Assembly (NCBI RefSeq): GCF_007004625.1
Contig: NZ_VIFV01000009.1
Location: forward strand, 48,141-112,140
Source of the DNA: Planococcus salinarum
GTDB taxonomy: Bacteria; Bacillota; Bacilli; Bacillales_A; Planococcaceae
Direction: 5' to 3'
Length of the DNA stretch: 64,000 bases
This document shows, one piece after another, positions 8,115-16,954 of the stretch. The position numbers and the translations under genes were made by a program. Position 1 is the first letter of the stretch, and the number at the start of each line of letters is the position of its first letter. A model generated the notes under the pieces. That model was not told where the DNA came from. It saw nothing but the letters and a program-made list of their open reading frames with translations, and made no database searches.

Positions 8115-8860
8115 GTCGGCAGGACGATTCCGAATTCGCTTTCCAGCACGGCTGTTTTTTCTGATTCCGTCAATTGCTGTTTTTCCTTCTTCCCATCTAC
8201 AGTTCGGGTAAGGGTGGTCCCGGTAAGGGTCATGCGTCCCTCCGGGGTGGCTCTGGTCACGATGTCGTCATGCGTAAAAGGTGATTTCTCCGACACCTGA
8301 TTGAAAACGCAGCCCTCATGAAAATCCTGGAGCTGTTTTTCTTCCAGTGAAAAGAGGTACAGTATTTTTTCTTCCCCCTCATGCTCTCGTGTCAATTTAT
8401 ATAAACCATGTTCAGTTTCTTCTATCTTATAGGTGCCGCTGTTATCTGTTTGGCGTTCGCCTCCAAGCGGTATCGGACTGATGGTTGAATCGCCGAATCC
8501 CACATCCACCAGGTAAGGAGTGTCAAGGTGTACGATGATGGCAGCATGAGTGTCCGATTTTGCATAGCTGCCATCCGGTTTCACTACGGTGGCAGAAATC
8601 AGTTTGGCGTCGAAACCAAGCTCTTTCAAAAGGTGACAGAACAAACCATTCAGTTCGTAGCAGAATCCTCCCCGCTGTTGGCGGACCACTTTCTCATAAA
8701 TGCTTTCCAGATTGAGGTAAATAGGCACTTTGCGGATTACATCCAGGTTTTCGAAAGGCACATGCTGCATATGAAGGGATTGCAGCCTTGCCAAATCCTG
8801 CAAGTAGAGCTCGTTGACGGGATATGCATCAAATCGTTTCAAGTATTTTATCGGATCCAT
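8096..8860 (-). CDS. nat: Arylamine N-acetyltransferase
   Basis: Cytosolic NAT transfers acetyl from acetyl-CoA to arylamines or hydrazines. From the ATG at 8860 the protein has 254 aa. The Cys-His-Asp triad is visible: RGGFCYELN (C67), DTHAAIIVH (H105) and LVDVGFG (D119). The N-terminal LHMQHVPFENLDV is also typical. An in-frame upstream start at 8890 would add 10 residues, but GGAAGGAACTGT directly before MDPIKYL decides the shorter form. It is convergent with the DedA operon, standing alone with its own promoter region. The C-terminus overlaps the repeated hairpin at 8081-8114. Confidence 0.95.
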   Translation of the reverse strand: MDPIKYLKRFDAYPVNELYLQDLARLQSLHMQHVPFENLDVIRKVPIYLNLESIYEKVVRQQRGGFCYELNGLFCHLLKELGFDAKLISATVVKPDGSYAKSDTHAAIIVHLDTPYLVDVGFGDSTISPIPLGGERQTDNSGTYKIEETEHGLYKLTREHEGEEKILYLFSLEEKQLQDFHEGCVFNQVSEKSPFTHDDIVTRATPEGRMTLTGTTLTRTVDGKKEKQQLTESEKTAVLESEFGIVLPTEKPLQ

Positions 8861-9130
8861 ACAGTTCCTTCCTTTCAGGCCATGAGCCAACGGTCTGGTT
8901 TATTTATTCCCGTTCATCTGCGCCCGGAAACTTTTCAGAGCTGTTTCAGCAATCCTGATTCGCTTCTTGTTCAAAACATAACTTAATTTTTGTGAAAATT
9001 AGGATACAGACTGTCGACATTTCTGTACACAGATTACTCCCGTTAATTTACAGATTAAAATGAATATTAAATCAATAACTCATCATACATCTTCGTAAAT
9101 TCGGGACTATCGGGTATAATTATTAGTAAG
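8861..9130. other. Divergent intergenic region, no gene
   Basis: This stretch separates the NAT gene from the secreted nuclease gene and becomes AT-rich towards the right. No ORF with a plausible start was found. Confidence 0.5.
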
Positions 9131-9172
9131 TTACAAAAATTTAACAAAGCTTTAATATCCTTCTTGTATAAT
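9131..9172 (+). promoter_or_regulatory. Promoter region of the secreted nuclease, with PhoP-box-like repeats
   Basis: TATAAT lies at 9167-9172, 37 bp before the TTG start. Upstream are TTACAA (9131), TTAACA (9141) and TTTAAT (9151), spaced 10 bp apart. They resemble the tandem TTAACA-type half sites of Bacillus PhoP-controlled genes, though the canonical period is 11 bp. No good -35 exists at 17 bp, consistent with an activated promoter. Phosphate control is a hypothesis. Confidence 0.35.
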
Positions 9173-9209
9173 TATATTGTAAGAAAATTTGAAAGAGGGA
9201 GTGAATAGT

Positions 9210-12200
9210 TTGACGAAAAACTCATTCAGCAAAATTTTTCTCAGCTTTATCTTGGTGCTGTCAGCAGCTTTGCCGTATATGGCAACTGCCGATGCCGCAG
9301 AGCCGATCACGGTCGCGGAAGCAATCGCGAATAACTCTGGAACGGCCACGGTTAACGGTTATATCGTTGGCACCGCCACAAGTGGAACAAATTATAACCA
9401 GGAACCACCATTTACAAGTGCTACGAATTTAGGCTTGGCGGATTCCCCGGATGAAACCGATCCGGCGAAAATCTTGCCGGTGCAATTGCCGTCAGGTTCA
9501 ATCCGTAGCGGACTGAATCTGGTGGATAATCCAACGAATTTCAAAGCTGAAGTGAATATCACGGGAACTCTAGGTACTTATTTTACAGTCCCTGGCTTAC
9601 GCTCAGCATCATCATTCGAAATCCTTTCTGAAGGCGAAGCGCCAGCAGAACCTACAGCAGTCGACTCTTTGGCCGAAGCCCGCACAATGAAAGGTGAATT
9701 GATCCAAGTTGATGCAACAGTGACAACCGACACCGGTTTCTGGGGCGGCAGCGCATTCTACGTCCAGGATGAAACAGCCGGACTTTACGTCTACACTTCC
9801 AGTGCAGCGGTTTCTCCAGGGGACATCGTCCGTCTGACTGGTTCTGTTTCTGAGTACAACGGAGAATTGCAATTGCAGCCGAATACGGTTGACGTGCTGT
9901 CTTCCGGCAACGAGCTTCCTGTTTTGCAAACGGTTACACCCGCAGGAGTGAACGAAGAAACGCAGGGAGAACGGATCGAATTGCGCAATGTGACGATTAC
10001 AAACCTGACGGCAGTCAATAATTACGGCACTTTCGAATTTACAGCTGCCGCTGAAAATGGCGAAACGGTTGTTGTACGCAATGACAACCGCAACGGTCTC
10101 GATTTCGAGCGTTTCGCCCAGCAATACAAAGAAGGCGATGAGATCCATCTGACAGGGATTGCATCTAAATTCACAGACACTTATCAAGTTAAGACGCTCG
10201 GTCTCGACAGCTTTGATCTTGTCAACAAACCGGCAGTTTACACTGACGTATTCCCGGGTGTCGTTTCTGAAGGTGTCGAAATTACGCTTCAGTCAGGCTG
10301 GGAAAATGCAGCGATCCATTACACGCTGGACGGCTCAGAACCAACTGCAGCCAGTCCGCAATATTCATCGCCGATCACGTTGGCCGAAGACACAGTGATT
10401 AAAGCAATCGCAGTCGGAGACCAGACATCGGAAGTGTTCACGTTCGAATACACTGTCTTGAAAGTAACGGACCTGAAAATCCGGGATATTCAAGGACAAA
10501 GCCATTACTCAAAGTATGAAGACGCTTCCGTCAATGAAGTGACCGGTGTCATCACGCATTTCTATAACGGCGCAAACTTTGTCATCCAGGACCCGAACGA
10601 CGATGGAGACTGGAAGACTTCAGAAGCCATTCTTGTCAACAAATCTAACGCCAGCAGCGATTTCCAGATTGGTGACTTGGTCACAGTTGCGGGCACAGTG
10701 GAAGAATGGTTCTACAAAGGGTATTCGGATATGAGAAACAATGACCTGCCGCTGACACGCATCCGTTCAACGGATGTTGTGAAAGACGGGACGGCTGAAC
10801 TTCCTGAAGCGTTGATCATCGGGGAAGACGTGTTCCCTCCAACAAAAATTATCGACAATGACGGATTGACCTCATTCGATCCCGAAGAAGACGGCATTGA
10901 TTTCTGGGAATCGCTTGAATTGATGCGCGTTGGCGTGGCTGACGCACAAATCGTCGGGCCACAGAAATACGGCGAAGTATTCGTCGTATCCAAAAACGCG
11001 ACAAATAATGAGTTCCACAAACAGGGCGGGATCCTTCTTTCTGAAGAAGACTACAACCCGGAACGCATTACGGTCACCACGGGTGGAAGTGTCGTTGCAA
11101 AAGCTGGTGACACATTCGCTGAAAATCCAGTAGGCGTTCTTGGCTACGGTTTTGGCAACTACCAGATCTGGACAGATGAAAGTACACTTCCAGAAATCGT
11201 GGACGGCGGAACAACACCCGAAGAAACATGGATTGAAAATGCTGAAGACAAACTAACCGTCTCAACATATAATGTCGAAAATTACTCGGCAGATCCGAGC
11301 CACACTTCAAATGCAAAAGCTCAGCGCATCGCTGAATCGTTTGTGGATGACCTGAATTCACCGGATATCATCGTCATGGTGGAAGTGCAGGACAGCGATG
11401 GTCCGATTGGCTCTGGCAACAGTGACGCCACGGCCAGCTATGAGCGCCTCGTTGCAGATATCAAAGCGGCGGGCGGCCCTGAATATGCCTGGACGGATAT
11501 CGCTCCTGAATACAATCAGGACGGCGGCCAGCCCGGCGGAAATATCCGCGTCGGCTATCTGTACAATCCGGATCGCGTAGCACTTTCTGAAGGCACAAAA
11601 GGAACGGCTACTCAGGATACGGAATGGGTGGATGGCGAGTTGTCATTGAATCCCGGCCGCATCCAGCCGATCCCGATGCCGAATACGCGCAAACCGATTG
11701 CCGCTCAATTTGATTTCCAGGGCGAGCAGGTAGTGGTTATCGGCGCACACTTGAATTCAAAAGGTGGAGACCAGGGCTTATTCGGTCAAAACCAGCCGCC
11801 ATTCTTCGGTTCAGTTGAAGAACGCATCGAATTGGCAACAGCGATCAACGAATTTGTTGCAGAAGGACTTGCACAGGATCCGGATTTGAATGTCATCGTT
11901 GCCGGAGATATGAACGATTTTGAATTTACACCGGCGATGGAAGCGTTGAAAGGCGATATCCTGACGAATAAAGTCGAGGATGTGCCGCTGGAAGATCGCT
12001 TCTCTTATTATTACCAGGGCAATTCACAGGTTTTGGATCATCTGTTGGTGACGAACAATCTGGCGGAACGCACGGAACTTGATATGGTCCATATCAATGC
12101 CATGTTTATGGAAGAACATGGACGCGCATCCGACCACGATCCATTGCTTGCACAAATCGATTTTTCCCTGCCGGCAGTGCCAGGAGAGCAGGAAGCGGAT

Positions 12201-12704
12201 CCTGATTTCACAGGTGAAACGGCTGTCATCACTGCAGGCGAATTTAATGCTGAAGGTGAATTGTCAATCGAATTTACTGAAGGAACGATCGAAGATTTGC
12301 TCGAAAGCGGAAAAGATCTGTTGATCAAGCTGCCAGAAGCGGACATTACATTGACAGCCCAAAACCTTCAGCAATTGGCAATGGCTGCTGGACAGGGCTT
12401 CAATCTTGAACTGGCTGTCGACGACGCGTCAACGGTGGACAACCGTCCAACATTGACGCAGCAGCTCGACATTGCTGTGACTGATTCCGAAGGAACTGAA
12501 ATCGACATCGACTTGAGTTCGGCATTCACATTGGCATTTGCAACAGACAGCAATGTGAAGATCCAGTTCGGGTCACGCGAAGATGAAAAAGGAAAATGGA
12601 AGATCATCCAGGGCGAACTGGATGGTGACACATTTACGCTGAGCGTCAATGAGTTCGGCAACTATACGGTTGTGACGAACAAAGGACAGGCGAAACAGCG
12701 GTAA
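9210..12704 (+). CDS. Large secreted endonuclease/exonuclease/phosphatase-family protein
   Basis: About 1164 aa, exported. A signal peptide with KNSFSK, a hydrophobic core and ATADA-AEP predicts cleavage near residue 29. Domains in order: OB-fold-like nuclease-accessory modules (about 30-330, including ITVAEAIANNSGTATVNGY), a chitobiase-C-terminal-like module (about 341-417, IHYTLDGSEPT), a further OB-like module (about 425-650), then a metal-dependent EEP domain (about 682-987) with STYNVENYS, VMVEVQD, GAHLNSKGGD, VAGDMNDFE and the terminal ASDHDPLL. A C-terminal extension follows without LPXTG or S-layer repeats. The likely role is extracellular DNA or nucleotide hydrolysis for phosphate or nutrients (compare ExeM, YhcR). 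The TTG at 9210 is preferred because GAGGGAG lies 8 bases upstream. Confidence 0.88.
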   Translation: MTKNSFSKIFLSFILVLSAALPYMATADAAEPITVAEAIANNSGTATVNGYIVGTATSGTNYNQEPPFTSATNLGLADSPDETDPAKILPVQLPSGSIRSGLNLVDNPTNFKAEVNITGTLGTYFTVPGLRSASSFEILSEGEAPAEPTAVDSLAEARTMKGELIQVDATVTTDTGFWGGSAFYVQDETAGLYVYTSSAAVSPGDIVRLTGSVSEYNGELQLQPNTVDVLSSGNELPVLQTVTPAGVNEETQGERIELRNVTITNLTAVNNYGTFEFTAAAENGETVVVRNDNRNGLDFERFAQQYKEGDEIHLTGIASKFTDTYQVKTLGLDSFDLVNKPAVYTDVFPGVVSEGVEITLQSGWENAAIHYTLDGSEPTAASPQYSSPITLAEDTVIKAIAVGDQTSEVFTFEYTVLKVTDLKIRDIQGQSHYSKYEDASVNEVTGVITHFYNGANFVIQDPNDDGDWKTSEAILVNKSNASSDFQIGDLVTVAGTVEEWFYKGYSDMRNNDLPLTRIRSTDVVKDGTAELPEALIIGEDVFPPTKIIDNDGLTSFDPEEDGIDFWESLELMRVGVADAQIVGPQKYGEVFVVSKNATNNEFHKQGGILLSEEDYNPERITVTTGGSVVAKAGDTFAENPVGVLGYGFGNYQIWTDESTLPEIVDGGTTPEETWIENAEDKLTVSTYNVENYSADPSHTSNAKAQRIAESFVDDLNSPDIIVMVEVQDSDGPIGSGNSDATASYERLVADIKAAGGPEYAWTDIAPEYNQDGGQPGGNIRVGYLYNPDRVALSEGTKGTATQDTEWVDGELSLNPGRIQPIPMPNTRKPIAAQFDFQGEQVVVIGAHLNSKGGDQGLFGQNQPPFFGSVEERIELATAINEFVAEGLAQDPDLNVIVAGDMNDFEFTPAMEALKGDILTNKVEDVPLEDRFSYYYQGNSQVLDHLLVTNNLAERTELDMVHINAMFMEEHGRASDHDPLLAQIDFSLPAVPGEQEADPDFTGETAVITAGEFNAEGELSIEFTEGTIEDLLESGKDLLIKLPEADITLTAQNLQQLAMAAGQGFNLELAVDDASTVDNRPTLTQQLDIAVTDSEGTEIDIDLSSAFTLAFATDSNVKIQFGSREDEKGKWKIIQGELDGDTFTLSVNEFGNYTVVTNKGQAKQR

Positions 12705-12716
12705 ATGAATATATAG

Positions 12717-12763
12717 GAGCGGCCCAGCAAGGCGGAATTATCGCCTTGCTGGGCCGCTCTTTT
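12717..12763 (+). terminator. Strong terminator after the secreted nuclease gene
   Basis: A perfect 18-bp stem (12717-12734 with 12742-12759) and seven-base loop, then TTTT. Confidence 0.93.
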
Positions 12764-12842
12764 AGTTGCTGATACAGAATGTTTTTATCAGGCAAAACAG
12801 GGAAGAAGTTAGCAGGTGATAATTTTGAAAGGAGAGGTTGAA

Positions 12843-14297
12843 GTGGATAACTACAAAGATCTTGATCATCAGTTTATCGGTGGCCAATGGAAAGAGGGAA
12901 CCGGCAGTAAACAAATAGAAGTCGTCAATCCCTATACACAGGAAAAGGTGACCGCTTTCAAGTCGGCAAGCGCAAACGATATCGATGAAGCTTACAAGGC
13001 TGCACAAGAAGCGCAGAAAGAGTGGGCAAGTGTCGATGCGTTTGAACGGGCACGAATCATTGAAGAAGCTTCCCTTATCATGGAACGGCGCAGAGAAGAG
13101 CTGGTCCAGCTGCTTATTGAGGAAGCCGGTTCAACACTTATCAAAGCGAATGTGGAAGTGGATTTCTGCATCGCGATCACAAAACATGCCGCATCCTTCC
13201 CGTTCGAGAACGAGTCACAGGCTCCGCCATCGATCGTTCCCGGAAAACGCAATGAAGTGCTGCGGAAACCCCTGGGCGTTGTCGGTGTCATAGGCCCTTT
13301 TAATTTTCCGATGTACCTGGCGATGCGCTCAGTTTCTCCGGCACTCGCAACAGGAAACGGAGTCGTTTTGAAGCCGGATTCCCAAACGGCATTTACCGGC
13401 GGTACGGTATTGGGGAAAATCTTTGAAGAAGCCGGAGCGCCTAAAGGCATTTTGAATGTCGTGGTGCCGGATATTTCTGAAGTTGGCGATGCTTTCGTGG
13501 AACATCCGATACCACGGATGATTTCATTCACAGGATCTACCGGCGTAGGCAAACATATCGGGGAAGTTGCTGGGGGCTTGGTTAAAAAAGCAGTGCTGGA
13601 ACTTGGCGGCAACAACCCGTTTGTGGTGCTGGAAGATGCTGATATTGAGAAAGCGGTCGAAGGAGCTGCGTTCGGCAAATACATGCACAGCGGCCAAATC
13701 TGCATGGCGGTCAATCGCATCATCGTTCATCAGGATGTATACGAAGAATTCACAAAACAATTCCTTGAGCTGAGCAGGAAAATTAAAGTGGGAGATCCCA
13801 AAGAGGCGAACACATTGATCGGGCCGCTCATCAACCAAAAAGCAGTCCAACGGATACTGGGCGAAGTGGAACAGGCAAAAGCTGAAGGAGCTGAAGTTTT
13901 GCTCGAAGGATCGGTGGACGGCAATGTGATGTCGCCGTTTGTGCTGAAAGGAACAAATGAAATGGCCACAGCAAAAAATGAAATGTTCGGACCCGTAGTG
14001 ACCATTATCCCGGCGAAAGATGAAGCGGAAGCACTGCAGATCGCCAATGATACGCAATACGGACTCAGTGGTTCTGTCCATTCATCCAATTACGAAAAAG
14101 CTTTCAATTTTGCCCAGCGAATGGAAACCGGCATGGTTCACATCAATGATCAAAGTGTCAACGATGAACCGCTTGTCGCATTTGGAGGCGAGAAGAATTC
14201 AGGGCTGGGCCGTTTTGGCGGACATTGGTCACTGGATGAGTTCTCAACGTTCCAATGGATTTCTGTGCAGGAAGAAAGAAGACGCTACCCATTTTAA
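12843..14297 (+). CDS. Aldehyde dehydrogenase family protein (benzaldehyde/vanillin-dehydrogenase-like)
   Basis: NAD(P)-dependent oxidation of an aldehyde to its acid. The protein has 484 aa from the GTG at 12843. AAAGGAGAGG ends about five bases before it; the upstream in-frame GTG at 12816 lacks such a site. Family motifs are GPFNFPMYLAMRS (about 145), FTGSTGVGKHIG (about 220), the catalytic glutamate in LELGGNNPFVVL (about 255) and the catalytic cysteine in SGQICMAVNR (about 287). The overall look is closest to the B. subtilis YfmT type; the substrate cannot be told. Monocistronic, with a terminator downstream. Confidence 0.9.
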   Translation: MDNYKDLDHQFIGGQWKEGTGSKQIEVVNPYTQEKVTAFKSASANDIDEAYKAAQEAQKEWASVDAFERARIIEEASLIMERRREELVQLLIEEAGSTLIKANVEVDFCIAITKHAASFPFENESQAPPSIVPGKRNEVLRKPLGVVGVIGPFNFPMYLAMRSVSPALATGNGVVLKPDSQTAFTGGTVLGKIFEEAGAPKGILNVVVPDISEVGDAFVEHPIPRMISFTGSTGVGKHIGEVAGGLVKKAVLELGGNNPFVVLEDADIEKAVEGAAFGKYMHSGQICMAVNRIIVHQDVYEEFTKQFLELSRKIKVGDPKEANTLIGPLINQKAVQRILGEVEQAKAEGAEVLLEGSVDGNVMSPFVLKGTNEMATAKNEMFGPVVTIIPAKDEAEALQIANDTQYGLSGSVHSSNYEKAFNFAQRMETGMVHINDQSVNDEPLVAFGGEKNSGLGRFGGHWSLDEFSTFQWISVQEERRRYPF

Positions 14298-14302
14298 AGA
14301 AA

Positions 14303-14336
14303 AAAATCCCTGTCCAAAAAAAGGACGGGGATTTTT
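14303..14336. terminator. Terminator between convergent aldehyde dehydrogenase and channel genes
   Basis: AAATCCCTGTCC / GGACGGGGATTT pairing around an A-rich loop, with T tract to the right and A tract to the left, so it may serve both directions. Confidence 0.8.
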
Positions 14337-14351
14337 ACTGTATACACTCTT

Positions 14352-15341
14352 TTATTCCGGCCATTGTCTTCCGTTGTCCCGCAGGCTGCCCAGCAACTCT
14401 CTGCGGCGTTCGGATAAATCATCCAGGGAATCGAGGAATGCAGCAGTCGAAACGGCCGGCAGGCCTAATTCCCTCATTCGATCCAAATCCGGAGGGGAAG
14501 GAGAAAACTCAGCCGGACTGATATAGCCGGTGCGAAGGGTTCCGATATAGCTCTCGATGGTTGAACGCGTTTCCTGGAGGAGCAGGTTATTCGGCCCGTG
14601 GCCTTCTTGCATTCCGTATTTGAAGACGGTCAATGCTTCATCCAAAATGGCCACTGATACCGATAATTCCGCATCCCTGTTACTGGCATGGTAATAATGC
14701 AGGATAGGATAGGCGTTGTGTTTGGAAGTCAACGTACTCAATTGAGCAGAAAAGGAATTCAGCAGCAGATCGATATCGTGAAAGTCCCTGGCGTTCCAGG
14801 AATTGCTGACAATTTCACTTACATTGTCGCCGATGCCGCGAACACTCTCGGCAAAAGCGCGTTTCTGGCTCACTGCTTCGAGTACAGAAAGAATGTAGGT
14901 GACCCCCAGCGTGATGAAGACAAGGCCGCTTGCTGTCGTAAAAATGGCGATGATCTGCCAAAAACCTTCCTTCATGATGTAGTCGCCGACACCCAGTGTG
15001 AACAGTAAAAAGCCTGTGACATACCAGCGTTCCGGCCAGCTGAGCGGATTGTTGTCATTCGTATCGATAATGGAAAAGGGATCGGCAGCAAAAAGCAGGG
15101 TCCAGCCCGTCCAGAACAATAGAATCCAGCTTAGGAGAGTGGCGATAAGAATAAGGGGACCGGCCATGCTGATGATTAGAGGGCGGTCTTTGCCAATCCA
15201 CCTGATTCCGAACCAAAACAGCAGAGAAACCCTTTTGGTCACAGGTCCGGCGCCGCCATCCGGCCACAGCGTTGTCCAGACGAAATCGATAATGCCAAGC
15301 AACAATAAAAGCACACCTAAAATTGCGTAAATTTCTGTCAT
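14352..15341 (-). CDS. Ion-channel (two-TM K+ channel-like) membrane protein with unusual filter
   Basis: A 329-aa protein with about four hydrophobic segments in the first 160 residues and a soluble C-terminal half. A pore-helix-like stretch ends in FTLGVGDYIMKEG (about 114-126). It aligns with the K+ channel filter TVGYGD but has TLGVGD, replacing the filter tyrosine by valine. A long hydrophobic segment follows (IIAIFTTASGLVFITLGVTYIL), as the inner helix of two-TM channels does. The C-terminus has no RCK motif that can be recognised and is rich in helices. AAAGGAGGC precedes the ATG. It stands alone. Ion selectivity is inferred only. Confidence 0.72.
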   Translation of the reverse strand: MTEIYAILGVLLLLLGIIDFVWTTLWPDGGAGPVTKRVSLLFWFGIRWIGKDRPLIISMAGPLILIATLLSWILLFWTGWTLLFAADPFSIIDTNDNNPLSWPERWYVTGFLLFTLGVGDYIMKEGFWQIIAIFTTASGLVFITLGVTYILSVLEAVSQKRAFAESVRGIGDNVSEIVSNSWNARDFHDIDLLLNSFSAQLSTLTSKHNAYPILHYYHASNRDAELSVSVAILDEALTVFKYGMQEGHGPNNLLLQETRSTIESYIGTLRTGYISPAEFSPSPPDLDRMRELGLPAVSTAAFLDSLDDLSERRRELLGSLRDNGRQWPE

Positions 15342-15433
15342 CGTTTGCCTCCTTTAAGGTAATTTGTAAACTGTCTTACTAAAATAATAGTGGAAAGCAA
15401 CGAATCTGCCTACTTATATGAATCACATGAAGC

Positions 15434-15469
15434 GTATCAATTGATACATAATTGTTATAATGATATAAT
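15434..15469 (+). promoter_or_regulatory. Promoter of the SGNH hydrolase gene with overlapping palindrome
   Basis: The -35 TTGATA (15441-15446) and -10 TATAAT (15464-15469) are 17 bp apart. A perfect 14-bp palindrome GTATCAATTGATAC (15434-15447) covers the -35, and a half site TTGTATCAA follows the -10 (15469-15477). This arrangement suggests repression by an unknown regulator. Confidence 0.65.
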
Positions 15470-15504
15470 TGTATCAAAATATTGGGGGAAAGGATGTGCT
15501 TTGA

Positions 15505-16200
15505 TTGGAAAAAAGATATCTGTCGGGCGTCCTTCTGAATAAAACGCCTTTACGTAAAATCCGAAAACACAAAAAAGAATTCAACATAGGAACCATTGTT
15601 ATTTTGGGTGATTCCGTGGCATATGGCTACGGCACCGAAGCTGGTATTACGAAATATTTGCGGGAAAGCTTTCCTGCGAGCCGGATCGTCAACCTGGGCA
15701 TCAACGGACTGACAAGCGATGGGCTGGCTGACAGAGTGGCATCGGGCAAATGGGATGACCATCTTTCTTCAGCAGATTTTGTCCTGATCAATATCGGCGG
15801 CAACGATCTGCTGCAAGGGTTCAGGAAGCTCGGTGCTGCTGGCCTGATGCGCAACTTTAAAGCCCTGCGTCTCAACTATAGAAGGAATCTCCTCGGAATT
15901 TACAGAAGGATCCGTGAAGTGAATCCGGAAATAGTGCTTGTTCAAAACGATCTTTATAATTCGATGAAAAAAGAACATCAATACCTGGGGCTGACAAAGC
16001 TTCTTTTTCGGCGCTGGAACCGTGCAATAGGTCAACGTGGCGTCATTATTTCCAAGACAAACAAGATGGGCAAAAATCCGGCCATCTGGCTTGACGGCGT
16101 CCATCCGAATGAGGAAGGCTATAAATTGATGCATGAATTATTGATCGATACATTGCGGGCTACCGGGATTGCCCTCCCGCAACATTCCAATGAAAAATAA
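15505..16200 (+). CDS. SGNH/GDSL-type lipase or esterase
   Basis: A 231-aa intracellular-looking hydrolase. Block I is VILGDSVAYGYG (about 32-43, nucleophile Ser in GDS). Block III is INIGGNDLL near 97 and block V is DGVHPNEEGY near 198, giving the Ser-Asp-His set. Related proteins cleave acyl or acetyl esters, including those on wall polymers. There is no clear signal peptide; the N-terminus is basic (KTPLRKIRKHKKEF). The start is a TTG with GGGGGAAAGG about 11 bases upstream. It has its own promoter (15441-15469) and terminator. Confidence 0.85.
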   Translation: MEKRYLSGVLLNKTPLRKIRKHKKEFNIGTIVILGDSVAYGYGTEAGITKYLRESFPASRIVNLGINGLTSDGLADRVASGKWDDHLSSADFVLINIGGNDLLQGFRKLGAAGLMRNFKALRLNYRRNLLGIYRRIREVNPEIVLVQNDLYNSMKKEHQYLGLTKLLFRRWNRAIGQRGVIISKTNKMGKNPAIWLDGVHPNEEGYKLMHELLIDTLRATGIALPQHSNEK

Positions 16201-16234
16201 GAAGCTTTTCACAGCGTTGAAGGGCTTCTTTTTC
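16201..16234 (+). terminator. Terminator after the SGNH hydrolase gene
   Basis: GAAGCTTTTC / GAAGGGCTTC-type stem followed by TTTTT. Confidence 0.75.
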
Positions 16235-16330
16235 TGATGCTCGGATTTTCCGGTTATCTGCCGTAGATTTCGGGTATTGCACTTTATACAGCATATTAGC
16301 TGCAGTAACAATATTCAGGAGGCGGATTGC

Positions 16331-16855
16331 ATGAACTACGGCGTAATAACATCCCTGTCGGCGATTGGAATCGCACAGGCTTTAAAGATTGTAACAAATA
16401 AAAAATTGACGGGTGAGTGGCATTGGAAGCACGCCTTTACAACAGGTGGCATGCCGAGCTCCCATTCGGCAGGCGTATCAGCGCTCGCTACATATGTGGC
16501 AGCCCATAAAGGGACTCGCCACACAGAAACGGCATTGGCGATTGTGTTCGGAACGATCGTCATGTATGACGCACAAGGAATCCGCCGGCATACCGGGGAG
16601 ATTGCCCAACTGGTAAATGATCTGGAAGACAGCCTGATTTCAATGAAAGGCGATTTCCCAAGTCTCGAGTTGATCAAACGTGAAGAAGAGTTAAAAGAAT
16701 TGCTGGGGCATCAGCCGGTGGAAGTGTTTGCAGGAGCGATGTTCGGCGTGCTGCTGGGACTGCTTTCAGCAAAACTGGAAAACAATGCAATCGACCGCAG
16801 GTTGGCAAAAAGTTTGCCGGTGCCGGGCGGCGCGCCAATCAACAGCAGAGCCTGA
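16331..16855 (+). CDS. yuiD: YuiD-type divergent PAP2 family membrane protein
   Basis: A 174-aa protein of the DUF212 family, a distant branch of PAP2 phosphatases. It carries the conserved GGMPSSHSAGVSALATYVA (about 40-58), whose SSHS resembles a PAP2 active-site segment, and VMYDAQGIRRHTGE near 81-94. A C-terminal hydrophobic segment (VEVFAGAMFGVLLGLL) follows. The start at 16331 is set by CAGGAGG 8 bases upstream; the frame is open further up, but those codons lack a ribosome site. The substrate is unknown. A terminator follows. Confidence 0.88.
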   Translation: MNYGVITSLSAIGIAQALKIVTNKKLTGEWHWKHAFTTGGMPSSHSAGVSALATYVAAHKGTRHTETALAIVFGTIVMYDAQGIRRHTGEIAQLVNDLEDSLISMKGDFPSLELIKREEELKELLGHQPVEVFAGAMFGVLLGLLSAKLENNAIDRRLAKSLPVPGGAPINSRA

Positions 16856-16867
16856 TAACTGAAAGTA

Positions 16868-16898
16868 ACCTCTTCCTTTACAGGAAGGGGTTTTTTTA
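16868..16898 (+). terminator. Terminator after yuiD
   Basis: ACCTCTTCCT / AGGAAGGGGT pairing across a short loop, then seven T. Confidence 0.85.
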
Positions 16899-16916
16899 TA
16901 GAAGCAAATCTGCTAA

Positions 16917-16930
16917 TGTATACGTATACA
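16917..16930. promoter_or_regulatory. Palindromic operator upstream of the LacI-family gene
   Basis: Perfect 14-bp palindrome TGTATACGTATACA, 25 bp before the regulator start. A near-copy lies at 17954-17967 before the next gene. It is the likely autoregulatory site of the encoded LacI-type repressor. Confidence 0.65.
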
Positions 16931-16954
16931 TACGAGTAGAATTAGTGAAAGGAG

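Noticed and set aside
12992..13723. 243-codon minus-strand frame opposite the aldehyde dehydrogenase
   Set aside because: Ser/Pro-rich shadow of a well-supported plus-strand gene.
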